The translations under genes and the position numbers were made by a program. A stretch of DNA of 64,000 nt, from contig NZ_CP133262.1 in the NCBI RefSeq assembly GCF_030915405.1, forward strand, positions 4,046,501-4,110,500, given 5' to 3'. This document shows positions 38,097 through 47,117 of the stretch, piece by piece (position 1 is the first letter of the stretch; each line of letters opens with the position of its first letter). The DNA comes from Neobacillus nitrireducens. Lineage in GTDB: Bacteria > Bacillota > Bacilli > Bacillales > Cytobacillaceae. The notes under the pieces were generated by a model that saw nothing but the letters and a program-made list of their open reading frames with translations, made no database searches and was not told where the DNA came from.

Positions 38097-38861
38097 TTGA
38101 AAAAATACAAAGGCTATTTAATTGATTTAGATGGAACGATGTATAAAGGAACGGAACAGATAGAAGCGGCCTCTGATTTTGTGAAAAAACTTCGCGATCA
38201 ACAAATTCCGTATTTATTTGTTACCAATAATTCTTCCAGGACCCCGGCACAGGTTGCCGACAAGCTGTCCAACTTTGATATCCCTGCAGTAGAGAAGCAG
38301 GTTTTTACGACCAGCCAGGCGACCGCCAATTATATCTTTGAACGTAAGAAGGATGCCTCCGTTTATGTGATAGGCGAGGAGGGAATTCGGACAGCAATAG
38401 AAGAAAAGGGGCTGAAATATGGCGGGGAAGATGCTGATTTTGTCGTAATGGGTATCGACCATGAAATCAGTTATGAAAAATTGGCGGTCGCATGTTTGGC
38501 CGTTCGTAACGGTGCAACTTTCATTTCAACCAATGGAGATATCGCCATTCCGACTGAAAGAGGCTTGCTTCCAGGGAATGGGTCACTTACATCGGTTATT
38601 ACTGTTTCTACTCAAACAAAGCCTATATTTATCGGGAAACCTGAAGCAATTATTATGGAACAGGCCTTAAAAGTTTTAGGTACACCGAAAGAAGAGACCT
38701 TGATGGTTGGCGACTATTATGATACCGATATTTTAGCTGGTATGAATGCAGGCATGGATACATTACTCGTTCACACGGGGGTAACGACGAAGAAACTGCT
38801 TTCCGGATATGACCGGAAGCCGACATATACCGTAGATACCTTAGATCAATGGGAGATTTAA
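38097..38861 (+). CDS. yutF: YutF, NagD-type HAD phosphatase
   Basis: A 254-residue HAD-superfamily hydrolase. Motif I DLDGTMYKG is at residues 9-17, motif II VTNNSS near 42, the cap domain in the middle, and motifs III/IV GKPEA ... LMVGDYYDTDILAG near 200. It hydrolyses small phosphorylated metabolites; the substrate is not determinable. It starts with TTG at 38097 after AGGAG. The terminator is shared with the convergent yutG. Confidence 0.9.
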   Translation: MKKYKGYLIDLDGTMYKGTEQIEAASDFVKKLRDQQIPYLFVTNNSSRTPAQVADKLSNFDIPAVEKQVFTTSQATANYIFERKKDASVYVIGEEGIRTAIEEKGLKYGGEDADFVVMGIDHEISYEKLAVACLAVRNGATFISTNGDIAIPTERGLLPGNGSLTSVITVSTQTKPIFIGKPEAIIMEQALKVLGTPKEETLMVGDYYDTDILAGMNAGMDTLLVHTGVTTKKLLSGYDRKPTYTVDTLDQWEI

Positions 38862-38886
38862 AAAGGATGGGGGCACCCATCCTTTC
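38862..38886. terminator. Bidirectional yutF/yutG terminator
   Basis: AAAGGATGGG and CCCATCCTTT form a perfect stem with A/T flanks on both sides. Confidence 0.85.
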
Positions 38887-38890
38887 GTCA

Positions 38891-39403
38891 TTATTTCTTT
38901 TCCTTCTCAGCTCGTGCCGCCCGGTGTGCTAGTCTGCTCGATGCTGCCGCTGCAATCGCACCGACTATATCATCAAGGAAGGTATGACATTCTCCGGTTG
39001 ATTTATCATTTAAATGTGCTAATATCCCAGGCTTTAACTTATCGATGTAGCCGTAATTTGTAAAACCGATTGAACCGTATACATTTACAATCGAAAAGGC
39101 TAGAATTTCATCCACACCATAAAGACTTTCGTCTGTTCCAATGATGGATTGAAGTGGCTCCTCAAGCATTCCTTTTTCGGCCAGTACATCCAGCTGTATT
39201 CCTGTTAAAATGGCGTTCTGAACCTCACGTTTAGAAAGGACGCGTTCCACATTGGCAAGACAGTCTTCCATTTTTAAATTCTCATGATATTTTTCTTGTA
39301 AAAAGAAAACTAAATCAGCGATGTCTTGTACTTCAACACCTCTTTCTTTCAGCCATCTGCGTGCAGTTACTTCGGTTAGATTTACGTTTTGGTCGTCTGC
39401 CAT
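38891..39403 (-). CDS. yutG: YutG, phosphatidylglycerophosphatase A-related protein
   Basis: A 170-residue protein of the PgpA-like YutG family: HLNDKSTGECHTFLDDIVGAIAAAASSR carries the conserved acidic cluster, preceded by INVYGSIGFTNYGYIDKL. Unlike true PgpA it has little hydrophobic sequence, so a soluble phosphatase is likely. The ATG at 39403 sits after AAAGGTGATCAGAGG; the frame's upstream ATG lacks a site. Substrate uncertain. Confidence 0.8.
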   Translation of the reverse strand: MADDQNVNLTEVTARRWLKERGVEVQDIADLVFFLQEKYHENLKMEDCLANVERVLSKREVQNAILTGIQLDVLAEKGMLEEPLQSIIGTDESLYGVDEILAFSIVNVYGSIGFTNYGYIDKLKPGILAHLNDKSTGECHTFLDDIVGAIAAAASSRLAHRAARAEKEKK

Positions 39404-39597
39404 CCTCTGATCACCTTTTCTATGGATTTTCATTCTATATACACTGTATTATTCTAACTTATGCAAATTACTCATAAAAAAGAGCAGGTTAAAGCCTTAT
39501 ATTCTCCTTCAATTTTCTCTGTTATTCAGGAACAAGATTCTTAAAGGTACTACATATATATGTGTTAAGAATAGGGAAAGAAATGAGGTGGGACCTA

Positions 39598-40605
39598 ATG
39601 CTGCAGAAAATGCTGGAAAATCAATATGGCATTACGGTAGAGGAATATGTCAAATTAGATACTTACGATGCGTTAAGAGGAGATGGTTGGCTCTATTTAA
39701 TCTCCAAACCAACTAAGGAGGAAGAGGATCTTGCTGAGCTTGAAAAAATTGCGGAGCATTTAAGAAATTATGGTGACCAAAATGTCCCGGTCTTTTTGCA
39801 ATCGAAAGAAGGTCATCTAATTACGACATGGGAACAACATAAATATTGTGTCTTGGCTAATCAACAAACAGAAGCGCAACGAAAAATAAAATTGGGCAGG
39901 AAATTGGCCAGGTTCCATGAGCGTGGGAGAAGGGTTCCCTTTCAAATCGAGAGGTCCAGCAGGGTGGGCCAATGGAAGTCATTATGGGAAAAGCGCCTGG
40001 AGCAGATGGAAAAGGTTTGGAATGGACTGCTTTTTCAATCACCCGAAGATGAGTTTCAGCGAATGTTTGTTGATTCCTTTCCCTATTATCTAGGGATGAC
40101 GGAGAATGCGATTCAATATTTAGTCGATACTGAAATAGATGATGAACCCCAAGAAACCGATAGCGGCACAGTCTGCCATGAACGTTTTACCCAAAAAACA
40201 TGGGGGCCGCTCAATAATTATATGATTAAAAATCCTTTCGACTGGGTGTTTGACCATCGCAGCAGGGACCTAGCGGAATGGACCAGGGAAAGATACTTTC
40301 ACAATTTCCAAACCTATGACGTGGAATTAAAACGATTTTTTGAGGAGTACCAGAGTATTTCTCCATTGTCACCGTTTACTTGGCGATTATTATATTCGCG
40401 TATAATTTTTCCACTCCATTACTTTGAATGCATCGAGAGTTACTATATAACCACATCTGAACAGGATAAAAAGGTATTGGAGGAGAAGTTAATGAGGATT
40501 CTGCGCCAGTCTGGTGAATACGAACGATTTTTAGCCAGTTTTTATCAAATCACCGATGCCCCGATTAAGCGATTAAATCTTCCGCTATTAGAATGGCTTT
40601 ATTAA
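39598..40605 (+). CDS. yutH: YutH, spore-coat-associated kinase-like protein
   Basis: A 335-residue member of the CotS/YutH aminoglycoside-phosphotransferase-like group. RKLARFHERGRRVPF is the family helix, and NPFDWVFDHRSRDLAEWTRE lies in the position of the kinase catalytic loop/DxD region. Relatives are spore coat components with degraded or atypical kinase folds. The ATG at 39598 after AGGTGGG is chosen; an earlier in-frame TTG gives an unsupported extension. Confidence 0.8.
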   Translation: MLQKMLENQYGITVEEYVKLDTYDALRGDGWLYLISKPTKEEEDLAELEKIAEHLRNYGDQNVPVFLQSKEGHLITTWEQHKYCVLANQQTEAQRKIKLGRKLARFHERGRRVPFQIERSSRVGQWKSLWEKRLEQMEKVWNGLLFQSPEDEFQRMFVDSFPYYLGMTENAIQYLVDTEIDDEPQETDSGTVCHERFTQKTWGPLNNYMIKNPFDWVFDHRSRDLAEWTRERYFHNFQTYDVELKRFFEEYQSISPLSPFTWRLLYSRIIFPLHYFECIESYYITTSEQDKKVLEEKLMRILRQSGEYERFLASFYQITDAPIKRLNLPLLEWLY

Positions 40606-40621
40606 AGAATTATTAGTATGG

Positions 40622-40658
40622 AAAAAGCGATTGCCTCGGGGAGACAATCGCTTTTTTA
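40622..40658 (+). terminator. yutH terminator
   Basis: AAAAAGCGATTG and CAATCGCTTTTTT form a perfect 12-bp stem with an 11-base loop. Confidence 0.92.
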
Positions 40659-40672
40659 TAGAGCTTTGAACT

Positions 40673-40695
40673 TTGACGGGTGCTTCCGCCTTTGA
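40673..40695 (-). repeat. Truncated dispersed repeat beside yutI
   Basis: GACGGGTGCTTCCGCCTTT closely matches the stop-codon-proximal end of copies 1 and 2 (ACGGTCGCTTCCGCTTTT, ACGGGCGCTTGCGCCTTTT) and lies at the same place, just after a minus-strand stop codon. Confidence 0.55.
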
Positions 40696-40696
40696 A

Positions 40697-40933
40697 TTAA
40701 AATACTTGTTCTACTTCAACGATGCCGGGAACTTCTTCTAAAAGAGCCCTTTCAATACCGGCCTTTAGTGTGATGGTTGAACTTGGGCAGCTTCCGCATG
40801 CACCTAACAGGCGAAGTTTTACAATACCCTCATCAACATCTACTAATTCACAATCTCCGCCGTCGCGAAGAAGAAATGGACGTAATTTATCTAGTACTTC
40901 TTGAACTTGCTCAAAAATTTCTTGCTCTGCCAA
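40697..40933 (-). CDS. yutI: YutI, NifU-like Fe-S carrier
   Basis: A 78-residue NifU C-terminal-type protein. The cluster-binding CxxC is in [20 protein letters not shown], with an N-terminal helix-strand [20 protein letters not shown]. It carries [4Fe-4S] clusters from the Suf machinery to target enzymes. GGGAGTCG precedes the ATG. Confidence 0.92.
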   Translation of the reverse strand: MAEQEIFEQVQEVLDKLRPFLLRDGGDCELVDVDEGIVKLRLLGACGSCPSSTITLKAGIERALLEEVPGIVEVEQVF

Positions 40934-41085
40934 ATTAATCGACTCCCTTCCTATAACTTATATTATAATGTCATCAGCGTTAAAAATCCATTATCAGAAA
41001 TTAGGAAAACACACATTTAAAGACATTTTCTTGGTTTTTATAGTAAAAATGAGATAAGCTGAATTAAAAAGGCAGGAATGAAATA

Positions 41086-41412
41086 ATGAATAATCAAGAA
41101 GTAGAGATTGTCGTTTATGGAGCGGAACAATTGTGCCCGAGTTGTGTTAATTTACCTTCCTCCAAAGAAACGTTTGAATGGCTGGAGGCAGCGGTTGCTA
41201 GGAAATTTCCGGACCAACCCTTTAAAATAACTTATGTTGATATATACCAGCCGACTGGGGAAAGTGAAAAACTCGATTTTGCTAAAAAAGTAATCGAAGA
41301 GGATATGTTTTATCCAGTGGTAGTTATTAAGGAAAAAGTCGTAGGCGAAGGGAACCCGCGCTTAAAGACAGTTTTTTCAGAGATGGAAAAACACGGTTAT
41401 AAGGCTAATTAA
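41086..41412 (+). CDS. yuzD: YuzD, DUF1462 thioredoxin-fold protein
   Basis: A 108-residue DUF1462 protein: VYGAEQLCPSCVNLPSSKET gives a CPSC motif near residue 17, in a thioredoxin-like fold (KITYVDIYQPTGE, FYPVVVIKEKVVGEG). Likely a disulfide oxidoreductase or Fe-S helper, as it sits next to the NifU-like gene. AGGCAGGAATG precedes the ATG. Confidence 0.8.
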   Translation: MNNQEVEIVVYGAEQLCPSCVNLPSSKETFEWLEAAVARKFPDQPFKITYVDIYQPTGESEKLDFAKKVIEEDMFYPVVVIKEKVVGEGNPRLKTVFSEMEKHGYKAN

Positions 41413-41413
41413 C

Positions 41414-41456
41414 GAACAAGAAGAAGCATTCCTCCATGGAATGCTTCTTCTTGTTC
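41414..41456. terminator. Bidirectional yuzD/yutJ terminator
   Basis: GAACAAGAAGAAGCATTCC and its reverse complement form a 19-bp stem with a five-base loop between convergent genes. Confidence 0.92.
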
Positions 41457-41458
41457 AA

Positions 41459-42526
41459 TCACCCGTTATGGTACTTGTACATCCACAAAATCCCGGTCTT
41501 TAACATGCGGGCGACGCGTCCTGTAATAGCTCTGTCAGCCATCATCCCAAATCCATGCTTTTTACCCAGGGAACCAAGGATTCCTTTCAGTTTGATTTGT
41601 GGGAAGGAAGCAGGCGGCTGTTCACCTTTCCAACGTCTTTTGAGTACTTCAACAATTTGTTCCGCTTGGCCCTCTGCTAATTGAGCACTTGGAGCATGGG
41701 GAAGACTTGCGCAATCCCCAAGTATAAAGATATGTTCATTGTTCGGCAAATGATGGAGTGGTGTAAGGACAAGTCTGCCCATTCCGTCTTTTTCACCGTC
41801 CATATTCCGGACAACTTTATTGGCCTGAATTCCTGCAGTCCAGACAATAACATCGCAATGGATCGGTTCTCCGTGATTGTATAATACATTTTCTTCTACT
41901 TTAGTAATATTGGAATTGTTGATAATTTCGACAGTGTTCTTTTCAAACCAATTTTCAACATATTTGCTTAATCGTTCCGGGAAGGATGAGAGAATATGCT
42001 GGCCCCTATCAAATAATTTGATGTTAAGATCCTCTCGGCTTTCACTTAATTCACTTGCTAACTCTACACCGCTAAGTCCAGCCCCAACGATACCAACAAC
42101 CGACTCTGGTCCCAGATTGTTTAAGACGGAATAGGTGAGACGCGACTTTTCGATACTCTGAATACTGTAAGTGAACTGATCAGCGCCGGGTACATCATGG
42201 TACTTGTCCTCACAGCCAAGCCCGATAATTAGCTCATCGTAGGCTATAGGCTCCAAATCTCTCATAATTACTTTTCTATCTGATGTTTCAACCGCGATGA
42301 CTTCCCCATATTTAACTTCTAAGCGATCGTGCACAGGAAAATCAACTCGGATTTCTTTATCTGAAATCGTTCCTGCGGCTAAGGCATAGTACTCTGTTTT
42401 TAAGCAATGGTATGGTACACGGTCGACAAGAGTGATCTTCACATCGTCTGGTAAATGGTTGGGAAGAAGTTCGTTTAAGATCTTCATTCCGCCATATCCA
42501 CCACCTAGAATTACAAGGTTTTTCAT
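41459..42526 (-). CDS. yutJ: YutJ, type II NADH dehydrogenase-like flavoprotein
   Basis: A 355-residue two-dinucleotide-fold oxidoreductase: FAD site LVILGGGYGGMKIL at the N-terminus, NAD site VGIVGAGLSGVELASEL in the middle, TAGIQANKVV and FILGDCASLPHA in the second half. It resembles NDH-2 enzymes that pass electrons from NADH to quinone at the membrane. The start at 42526 after AAGGGGAA gives the true N-terminus; the frame's longer N-terminal extension is intergenic. Confidence 0.88.
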   Translation of the reverse strand: MKNLVILGGGYGGMKILNELLPNHLPDDVKITLVDRVPYHCLKTEYYALAAGTISDKEIRVDFPVHDRLEVKYGEVIAVETSDRKVIMRDLEPIAYDELIIGLGCEDKYHDVPGADQFTYSIQSIEKSRLTYSVLNNLGPESVVGIVGAGLSGVELASELSESREDLNIKLFDRGQHILSSFPERLSKYVENWFEKNTVEIINNSNITKVEENVLYNHGEPIHCDVIVWTAGIQANKVVRNMDGEKDGMGRLVLTPLHHLPNNEHIFILGDCASLPHAPSAQLAEGQAEQIVEVLKRRWKGEQPPASFPQIKLKGILGSLGKKHGFGMMADRAITGRVARMLKTGILWMYKYHNG

Positions 42527-42748
42527 AATTATTTCCCCTTTGAATATCCCGTTATCAAAATAAAAACTCCTAGTGAACAATAAAATAAGTAGAATAATTA
42601 TTTTGTCTATTTCCCACATACGAGTATATCTAAGATGTGTCAAAATAACAACATTTATCAGGTTTTCTTGACAATGACACATCGAACATGTTAATTGACG
42701 AAGTAAATGAAATGGAGTAGGATAATTAGTTGTGGAGAGGTGAAAGCA

Positions 42749-42988
42749 ATGATTCAACCCATTATCGAATTTTGTATAAGCAATCTTGCAAATGGTGCAC
42801 AAAAAGCACTTGAAAAATTAGAAAAAGATCCTAACTTGGATATTATAGAATATGGATGTCTTGGATATTGCGGAAAATGTGCAACTACCTTATATGCTCT
42901 AGTAAATGGCGAAATTGTCACAGGGAAAACCGCCGATGAACTCGTAGATAACATATATCAATATTTGGAAGAGAATCCAATGTTTTAA
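42749..42988 (+). CDS. yuzB: YuzB, DUF1450 protein
   Basis: A 79-residue DUF1450 protein with conserved cysteines in IEFCISNLA and [18 protein letters not shown], an arrangement reminiscent of thioredoxin-like [2Fe-2S] ferredoxins. No function is proven. The ATG at 42749 after GGAGAGGTGA is preferred over an upstream ATG. It is divergent from yutJ. Confidence 0.8.
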   Translation: MIQPIIEFCISNLANGAQKALEKLEKDPNLDIIEYGCLGYCGKCATTLYALVNGEIVTGKTADELVDNIYQYLEENPMF

Positions 42989-42989
42989 A

Positions 42990-43019
42990 ATGAGGGAGCG
43001 TAGCCGCTCCCTTATTTTT
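42990..43019 (+). terminator. yuzB terminator
   Basis: GGGAGCG and CGCTCCC (short loop) followed by TTATTTTT. Confidence 0.88.
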
Positions 43020-43117
43020 ATATATTCATATGTTATTAAGAGGGAATCGTATTAGTTGAGTAGTTAATAATACGTGTATATAATTAATGAAAAGCCTCAA
43101 TGAAGGAGGGTATCATA

Positions 43118-43483
43118 TTGAGTAATGGAGTAGTAATTTTAACAGAAGCAGCATCGTTGCATATTAAAGAAATGATGAAGCATAACGAAGAAGAAGGTGC
43201 ACTGTTACGTGTCAGCGTAAAAGGCGGTGGCTGCAGCGGTTTATCTTATGGAATGGGTTTTGAACATACAGTAAACGACGATGATCTCACATTTGAACAA
43301 TTTGGGATTCGAGTGCTAGTTGATAAAGAGAGTGCACCCATTTTACAAGGGACAAAGATTGATTTTAAAGAATCCATGATGGGCGGCGGCTTTACGATTG
43401 AAAATCCGAATGCCATCGCATCGTGCGGCTGTGGTTCCTCTTTCCGAACAGCCACAACAACTGGTACTCCGGAAGAATGCTAA
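43118..43483 (+). CDS. yutM: HesB/IscA-type Fe-S protein (YutM)
   Basis: A 121-residue A-type carrier with the three conserved cysteines: GGGCSGLSYGM and SCGCGSSF near the C-terminus. It transfers Fe-S clusters to apo-proteins, complementing the NifU-like YutI. A TTG start at 43118 after AAGGAGGG gives the family length. Its 3' hairpin is separated from its partner arm by the Tn554-like element. Confidence 0.9.
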   Translation: MSNGVVILTEAASLHIKEMMKHNEEEGALLRVSVKGGGCSGLSYGMGFEHTVNDDDLTFEQFGIRVLVDKESAPILQGTKIDFKESMMGGGFTIENPNAIASCGCGSSFRTATTTGTPEEC

Positions 43484-43550
43484 AATATTGAACATAAAAA
43501 AAGCGTCCAAAAAAAAATCAAGACTAAAATAATTAAAATGTAAGGAAATA

Positions 43551-43594
43551 AAAGGCTCTCACGTTGTGTATATGTACACAACGTGAGAGCCTTT
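43551..43594. terminator. Left-end hairpin of the Tn554-like element
   Basis: A perfect 20-bp inverted repeat (AAAGGCTCTCACGTTGTGTA and complement) with a TATG loop. It has TTTTATTT on the minus strand, so it terminates tnpC transcription, and TTTCTTC on the plus strand. Confidence 0.9.
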
Positions 43595-43622
43595 CTTCAA
43601 ATTTTCGTAATAAAGTTGTCTC

Positions 43623-44003
43623 CTAAAAGTTTTCATATAGCTTACCGTTAACTCTTTTAATTTCCTCTTTTAATTGCTTGTTTTCCTTTTCTAATTCTCG
43701 AATGCGTTCGCGAAAGACTTGAATTAAGCTATCTTTATTCTCAACATTCATATTCTTCTTTATATTCTTTGGAGATGCCACTTCTCGTTGTTGCTGACGA
43801 AGGGTTTCAATCCTTTCCCTTAGTTCAGTTTGGTTGTATAAATAAGACTTAGAAACTCCTGCTGCGATTGTAACAGTATTGAAATTTATTTTTTCATTCT
43901 GCTGGATCAATTGTTTAATCGTTTGTTCAACCTTATCAACTGTTTCTTCTTTTTTCTTTTTTGCATATGCAACGACTGCCTCAGTATTTCTTTTGTGTTT
44001 CAT
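43623..44003 (-). CDS. tnpC: Tn554-type TnpC
   Basis: A 126-residue basic protein with a predicted N-terminal helix-turn-helix-like part (VSKSYLYNQTELRERIETL) and a long coiled coil (LIQVFRERIRELEKENKQLKEEI). Length and position match TnpC, the accessory protein of Tn554 that stimulates transposition. The ATG shares one base with the tnpB stop (TAATG). Confidence 0.85.
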   Translation of the reverse strand: MKHKRNTEAVVAYAKKKKEETVDKVEQTIKQLIQQNEKINFNTVTIAAGVSKSYLYNQTELRERIETLRQQQREVASPKNIKKNMNVENKDSLIQVFRERIRELEKENKQLKEEIKRVNGKLYENF

Positions 44004-46000
44004 TATTTCACCACACTATCTTTTCTTTCCTGAGCTTGTAGTAATATTCTTTTGGCACTAGAACCACGGTGAGCTTTACCCTCGGTAAGTTGATCCCTAA
44101 CTCTTGTTAGATTGTTCAATTGTTCTAGCGTTTTTTCGTTGTATATTGGGTAATGCCTCGTCATTTCTATATGTTCTTCAACCTTTTTGATTTCTCTGTT
44201 AAAATCGGGAAGATTTTCGGGGGTTGTACAAAAATTAGGACATGTTAAACAAGGTGTAATTACATATGGACAACCCTCTTTTTTAGAAGCCAAACAATAG
44301 CCTAAAGGAACACGTACTGCCTCAATATTACTTTGAATATATTCCCAATGGATAAGGTCCTCATCCAAATTCATTTCTGATACTCTCGCCATACCAAGGT
44401 CAACTCGTAAGAGTGGACCCTTTTTTTCTTGTGCCTTTAACCATTCTTTTCTAAGGGTATCATCGGCAATTTTGGCATACCTCATTGTCATTTCAGGTGA
44501 AGAATGGGCAAACCATTTCATAATGTGAGTTAAATTCATTCCAAGGTTGATTAATTCTACACCTTTTGTATGCCGGAATGCATGGTTTCCAAAGTGATAG
44601 ACAGTTCCGTTTTGATCTACAATGGAATATCTTTCAGCCCAACGATTTAATGCATCGCGAATACTTTGGTCAGTGAAAGGTTTTCCCTTCCGTTTTCCTT
44701 TTGTTCGAACAAATAAATACCCTTCGGGATTGTTCTTATGTGTTGTTTTGTCTTTTGTTTGCTCTATAATGACTTGTAAAACTTTAGCTAGTTCCTTATC
44801 AATAGGCACTCGGTGTTGTTTCACATCTGTTTTTGGAATATCTCCTTGTAAATAATAACCATTGTTTGTGGGTATCAAACAATTTTGGAACCGGAGGTTC
44901 AAAATATCACTTATTCTCCATCCGGTAGCTATAAGTAATATCACAATTGGTACATATTCTTTTTCATTATCCTTCATAGGTGGATTAACGTCTTCTGGAT
45001 TCAGGTTTATAAGAAGCTCCAACTGATTCATGACGGTTTCAGGAATATATTTAATTTGATTTTCATTTTGCTTCGGTTGCTTCAAAAAATCCTCCCTAAA
45101 AAATAATGTGCCGATATGCTTTAACGGAGCTTCAGATCGTTCAGAACGTTGAAGATACTCTAAAAAGTATTTAACAGATGAAATCAAAAAATTCCTATAA
45201 TATGGGCTATAAGAGGAGTTACTCTGATTAAAATAAATTAAATACTTTTCAATGTCTTCTCTTTTTAATTGGCTAAAATCTTTCCAATCTGGATGTTGTC
45301 CCTTAACGTAGTTTAAATAACTACTGATCCCTATAATATGACCAGCTAATTTACCCTGACTTAAATAGGTTAATGCATAAGCACAATATTCCTTTACTAT
45401 TTTTCGAAATGGTGTAGGGATTTTCTCAAAAGAAAGGAGATAATGGGTTCCGTTTATTGTATACCTTGCATTCGGTATCTTTCTCAAATCCCATACATCC
45501 TTCTCAAGCTCTTCCCGTGTATCATAGAAGTGAGATAAATATTTAATAATTGAATTAAAAACTGTAATATGTGAGGAGTTATTGCCACTCTTTGTTATTA
45601 TTCTGATACCTGTATTGGTCAAAAAAGTTTTGTATTTCATTAAGCCCTGATTAAAAGGTATATCTACCAAACTCTCAATCTTAGAATAATATTTCTCCAA
45701 GAAATGACTTAAGTGTACAAGTGAAAATGAATACAACACTAATGTACTAAGGGATAAACTCTCATTCACCAATTTATTAGCGAAGAAAAATTTAATTTCA
45801 TGTCTAATTGAATTAGATAAGAATGTAAAATCTATTTTTGTTTTCGAGGCGGACCAAGAACTACCACCACCGTATACCTTAAAAAAGGAGTTTGTTAAAT
45901 CCCATACATCATTTTCAAAATACCCACACAATTGCTCTTGAATCACTGCCGTTTTCTCGGATGTTACGCAGGGTTGATAAGCAACAGTGTTACTCTTCAT
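44003..46000 (-). CDS. tnpB: Tn554-type tyrosine recombinase TnpB
   Basis: A 665-residue recombinase. The catalytic domain lies around residues 340-530: LLIATGWRISDIL (first Arg), NHAFRHTKGVELI (His-x-x-Arg) and HSSPEMTMRYAKIAD with the nucleophilic Tyr. A cysteine-rich stretch, CLASKKEGCPYVITPCLTC, near the C-terminus may bind zinc. GGAGGAGAAAA precedes the ATG, which overlaps tnpA by 11 bases. Apparently intact. Confidence 0.9.
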   Translation of the reverse strand: MKSNTVAYQPCVTSEKTAVIQEQLCGYFENDVWDLTNSFFKVYGGGSSWSASKTKIDFTFLSNSIRHEIKFFFANKLVNESLSLSTLVLYSFSLVHLSHFLEKYYSKIESLVDIPFNQGLMKYKTFLTNTGIRIITKSGNNSSHITVFNSIIKYLSHFYDTREELEKDVWDLRKIPNARYTINGTHYLLSFEKIPTPFRKIVKEYCAYALTYLSQGKLAGHIIGISSYLNYVKGQHPDWKDFSQLKREDIEKYLIYFNQSNSSYSPYYRNFLISSVKYFLEYLQRSERSEAPLKHIGTLFFREDFLKQPKQNENQIKYIPETVMNQLELLINLNPEDVNPPMKDNEKEYVPIVILLIATGWRISDILNLRFQNCLIPTNNGYYLQGDIPKTDVKQHRVPIDKELAKVLQVIIEQTKDKTTHKNNPEGYLFVRTKGKRKGKPFTDQSIRDALNRWAERYSIVDQNGTVYHFGNHAFRHTKGVELINLGMNLTHIMKWFAHSSPEMTMRYAKIADDTLRKEWLKAQEKKGPLLRVDLGMARVSEMNLDEDLIHWEYIQSNIEAVRVPLGYCLASKKEGCPYVITPCLTCPNFCTTPENLPDFNREIKKVEEHIEMTRHYPIYNEKTLEQLNNLTRVRDQLTEGKAHRGSSAKRILLQAQERKDSVVK

Positions 46001-47117
46001 TTTTCTCCTCCCTTAATTGTTTTTGCATCATAGCTTTCTCCCAATCATTCCGTATATCATCTTCAGAAGGGTGAATATACATTTGAATTGTTGTTTGCAC
46101 ATGGGCATGTCCTGCTCGCTTTTGAAGAGTTTCAGGACGCATTTCACCTGTTTTCCATAACTCCGTTATATTTGTATGACGTAACATATGGGGTGTCGCA
46201 TCTATTCCAGTTTTTGCTTTAAGACGATTAAAAAGTGCTTGAATGCAATGATAATCGAGGGGGCTCCCTTTTTGTTCCCCGCGAAGTTTTATAAAAACAA
46301 AATTTGTATCAATCTCGTCTGTATGAATATCTATGATATAAGCCCGGTAAAGGTTAGCTAATTCATTTGATATATCAAGCGTGCGGGGGCTACATATTGT
46401 CTTAATCTCTGCACCATTAATAAGTTCTCCACGATCTCGTATTGTGATCTTTTTTGCTGCTGGAACAATATCAGAAAGGTGAAGTGATAGGGCTTCACCA
46501 ATCCTAATGCCTGTCTCATAAAGAAGTGCCAATAAAAATTTATCCCTGACGTTCCGACATGCATCAACTAATTTTTGTACCTGTTCTGATGTCAAAACTT
46601 TTAACTTTTCCCTTGGTTCCTTAAGTTTCAAAATCATAATATTTTTTGATTTATTTTTAAGTGTGTGGTGGAGAAAGCCCTTGAAACTACCCCTAGAGGC
46701 GAGTATCTGACTTTTCAGACGCTCAGATAAATCCAAAGCGTAGTCTTCATGCCTCATCAAATAATCATAAAATGAGTAGACCTTGTCAAGATAGATATTA
46801 ATTGTACAAGCCTTTCTCGTTTTAACATCTGTTTGTTTTATATTAATTACCTTTAAATCCCGATAGGGATTCTGAAGCCACCTAACAAACTCCGCCATAT
46901 TGTCAATTCCGATATCCCTGTAATCTACCTGCTTTTGCTCCAGAAACTCAAAAAATAATTTCAATGCAAAGCAATAAGAACGGAGTGTATTTCTGGAAGA
47001 TCCAGTGTTGTCCATATACTTGAGGAATTTTACTACTGGTTTTACAAATTCCCCATGGTTATCTTGAAGTAAATATCTCTTTCTATTACCTGAGACAATG
47101 ATCTCTTGGACTTTCAT
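45990..47117 (-). CDS. tnpA: Tn554-type tyrosine recombinase TnpA
   Basis: A 375-residue tyrosine recombinase: N-terminal SAM-like domain, then LLYETGIRIGEALSL (first Arg), ATPHMLRHTNITELW (His-x-x-Arg) and GHAHVQTTIQMYIHP (final Tyr). Together with TnpB it catalyses strand exchange. The ATG at 47117 follows AGAGGATGG. A TTGACA-like -35 on the minus strand (47263-47268) may drive the operon. Confidence 0.9.
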   Translation of the reverse strand: MKVQEIIVSGNRKRYLLQDNHGEFVKPVVKFLKYMDNTGSSRNTLRSYCFALKLFFEFLEQKQVDYRDIGIDNMAEFVRWLQNPYRDLKVINIKQTDVKTRKACTINIYLDKVYSFYDYLMRHEDYALDLSERLKSQILASRGSFKGFLHHTLKNKSKNIMILKLKEPREKLKVLTSEQVQKLVDACRNVRDKFLLALLYETGIRIGEALSLHLSDIVPAAKKITIRDRGELINGAEIKTICSPRTLDISNELANLYRAYIIDIHTDEIDTNFVFIKLRGEQKGSPLDYHCIQALFNRLKAKTGIDATPHMLRHTNITELWKTGEMRPETLQKRAGHAHVQTTIQMYIHPSEDDIRNDWEKAMMQKQLREEKNEE

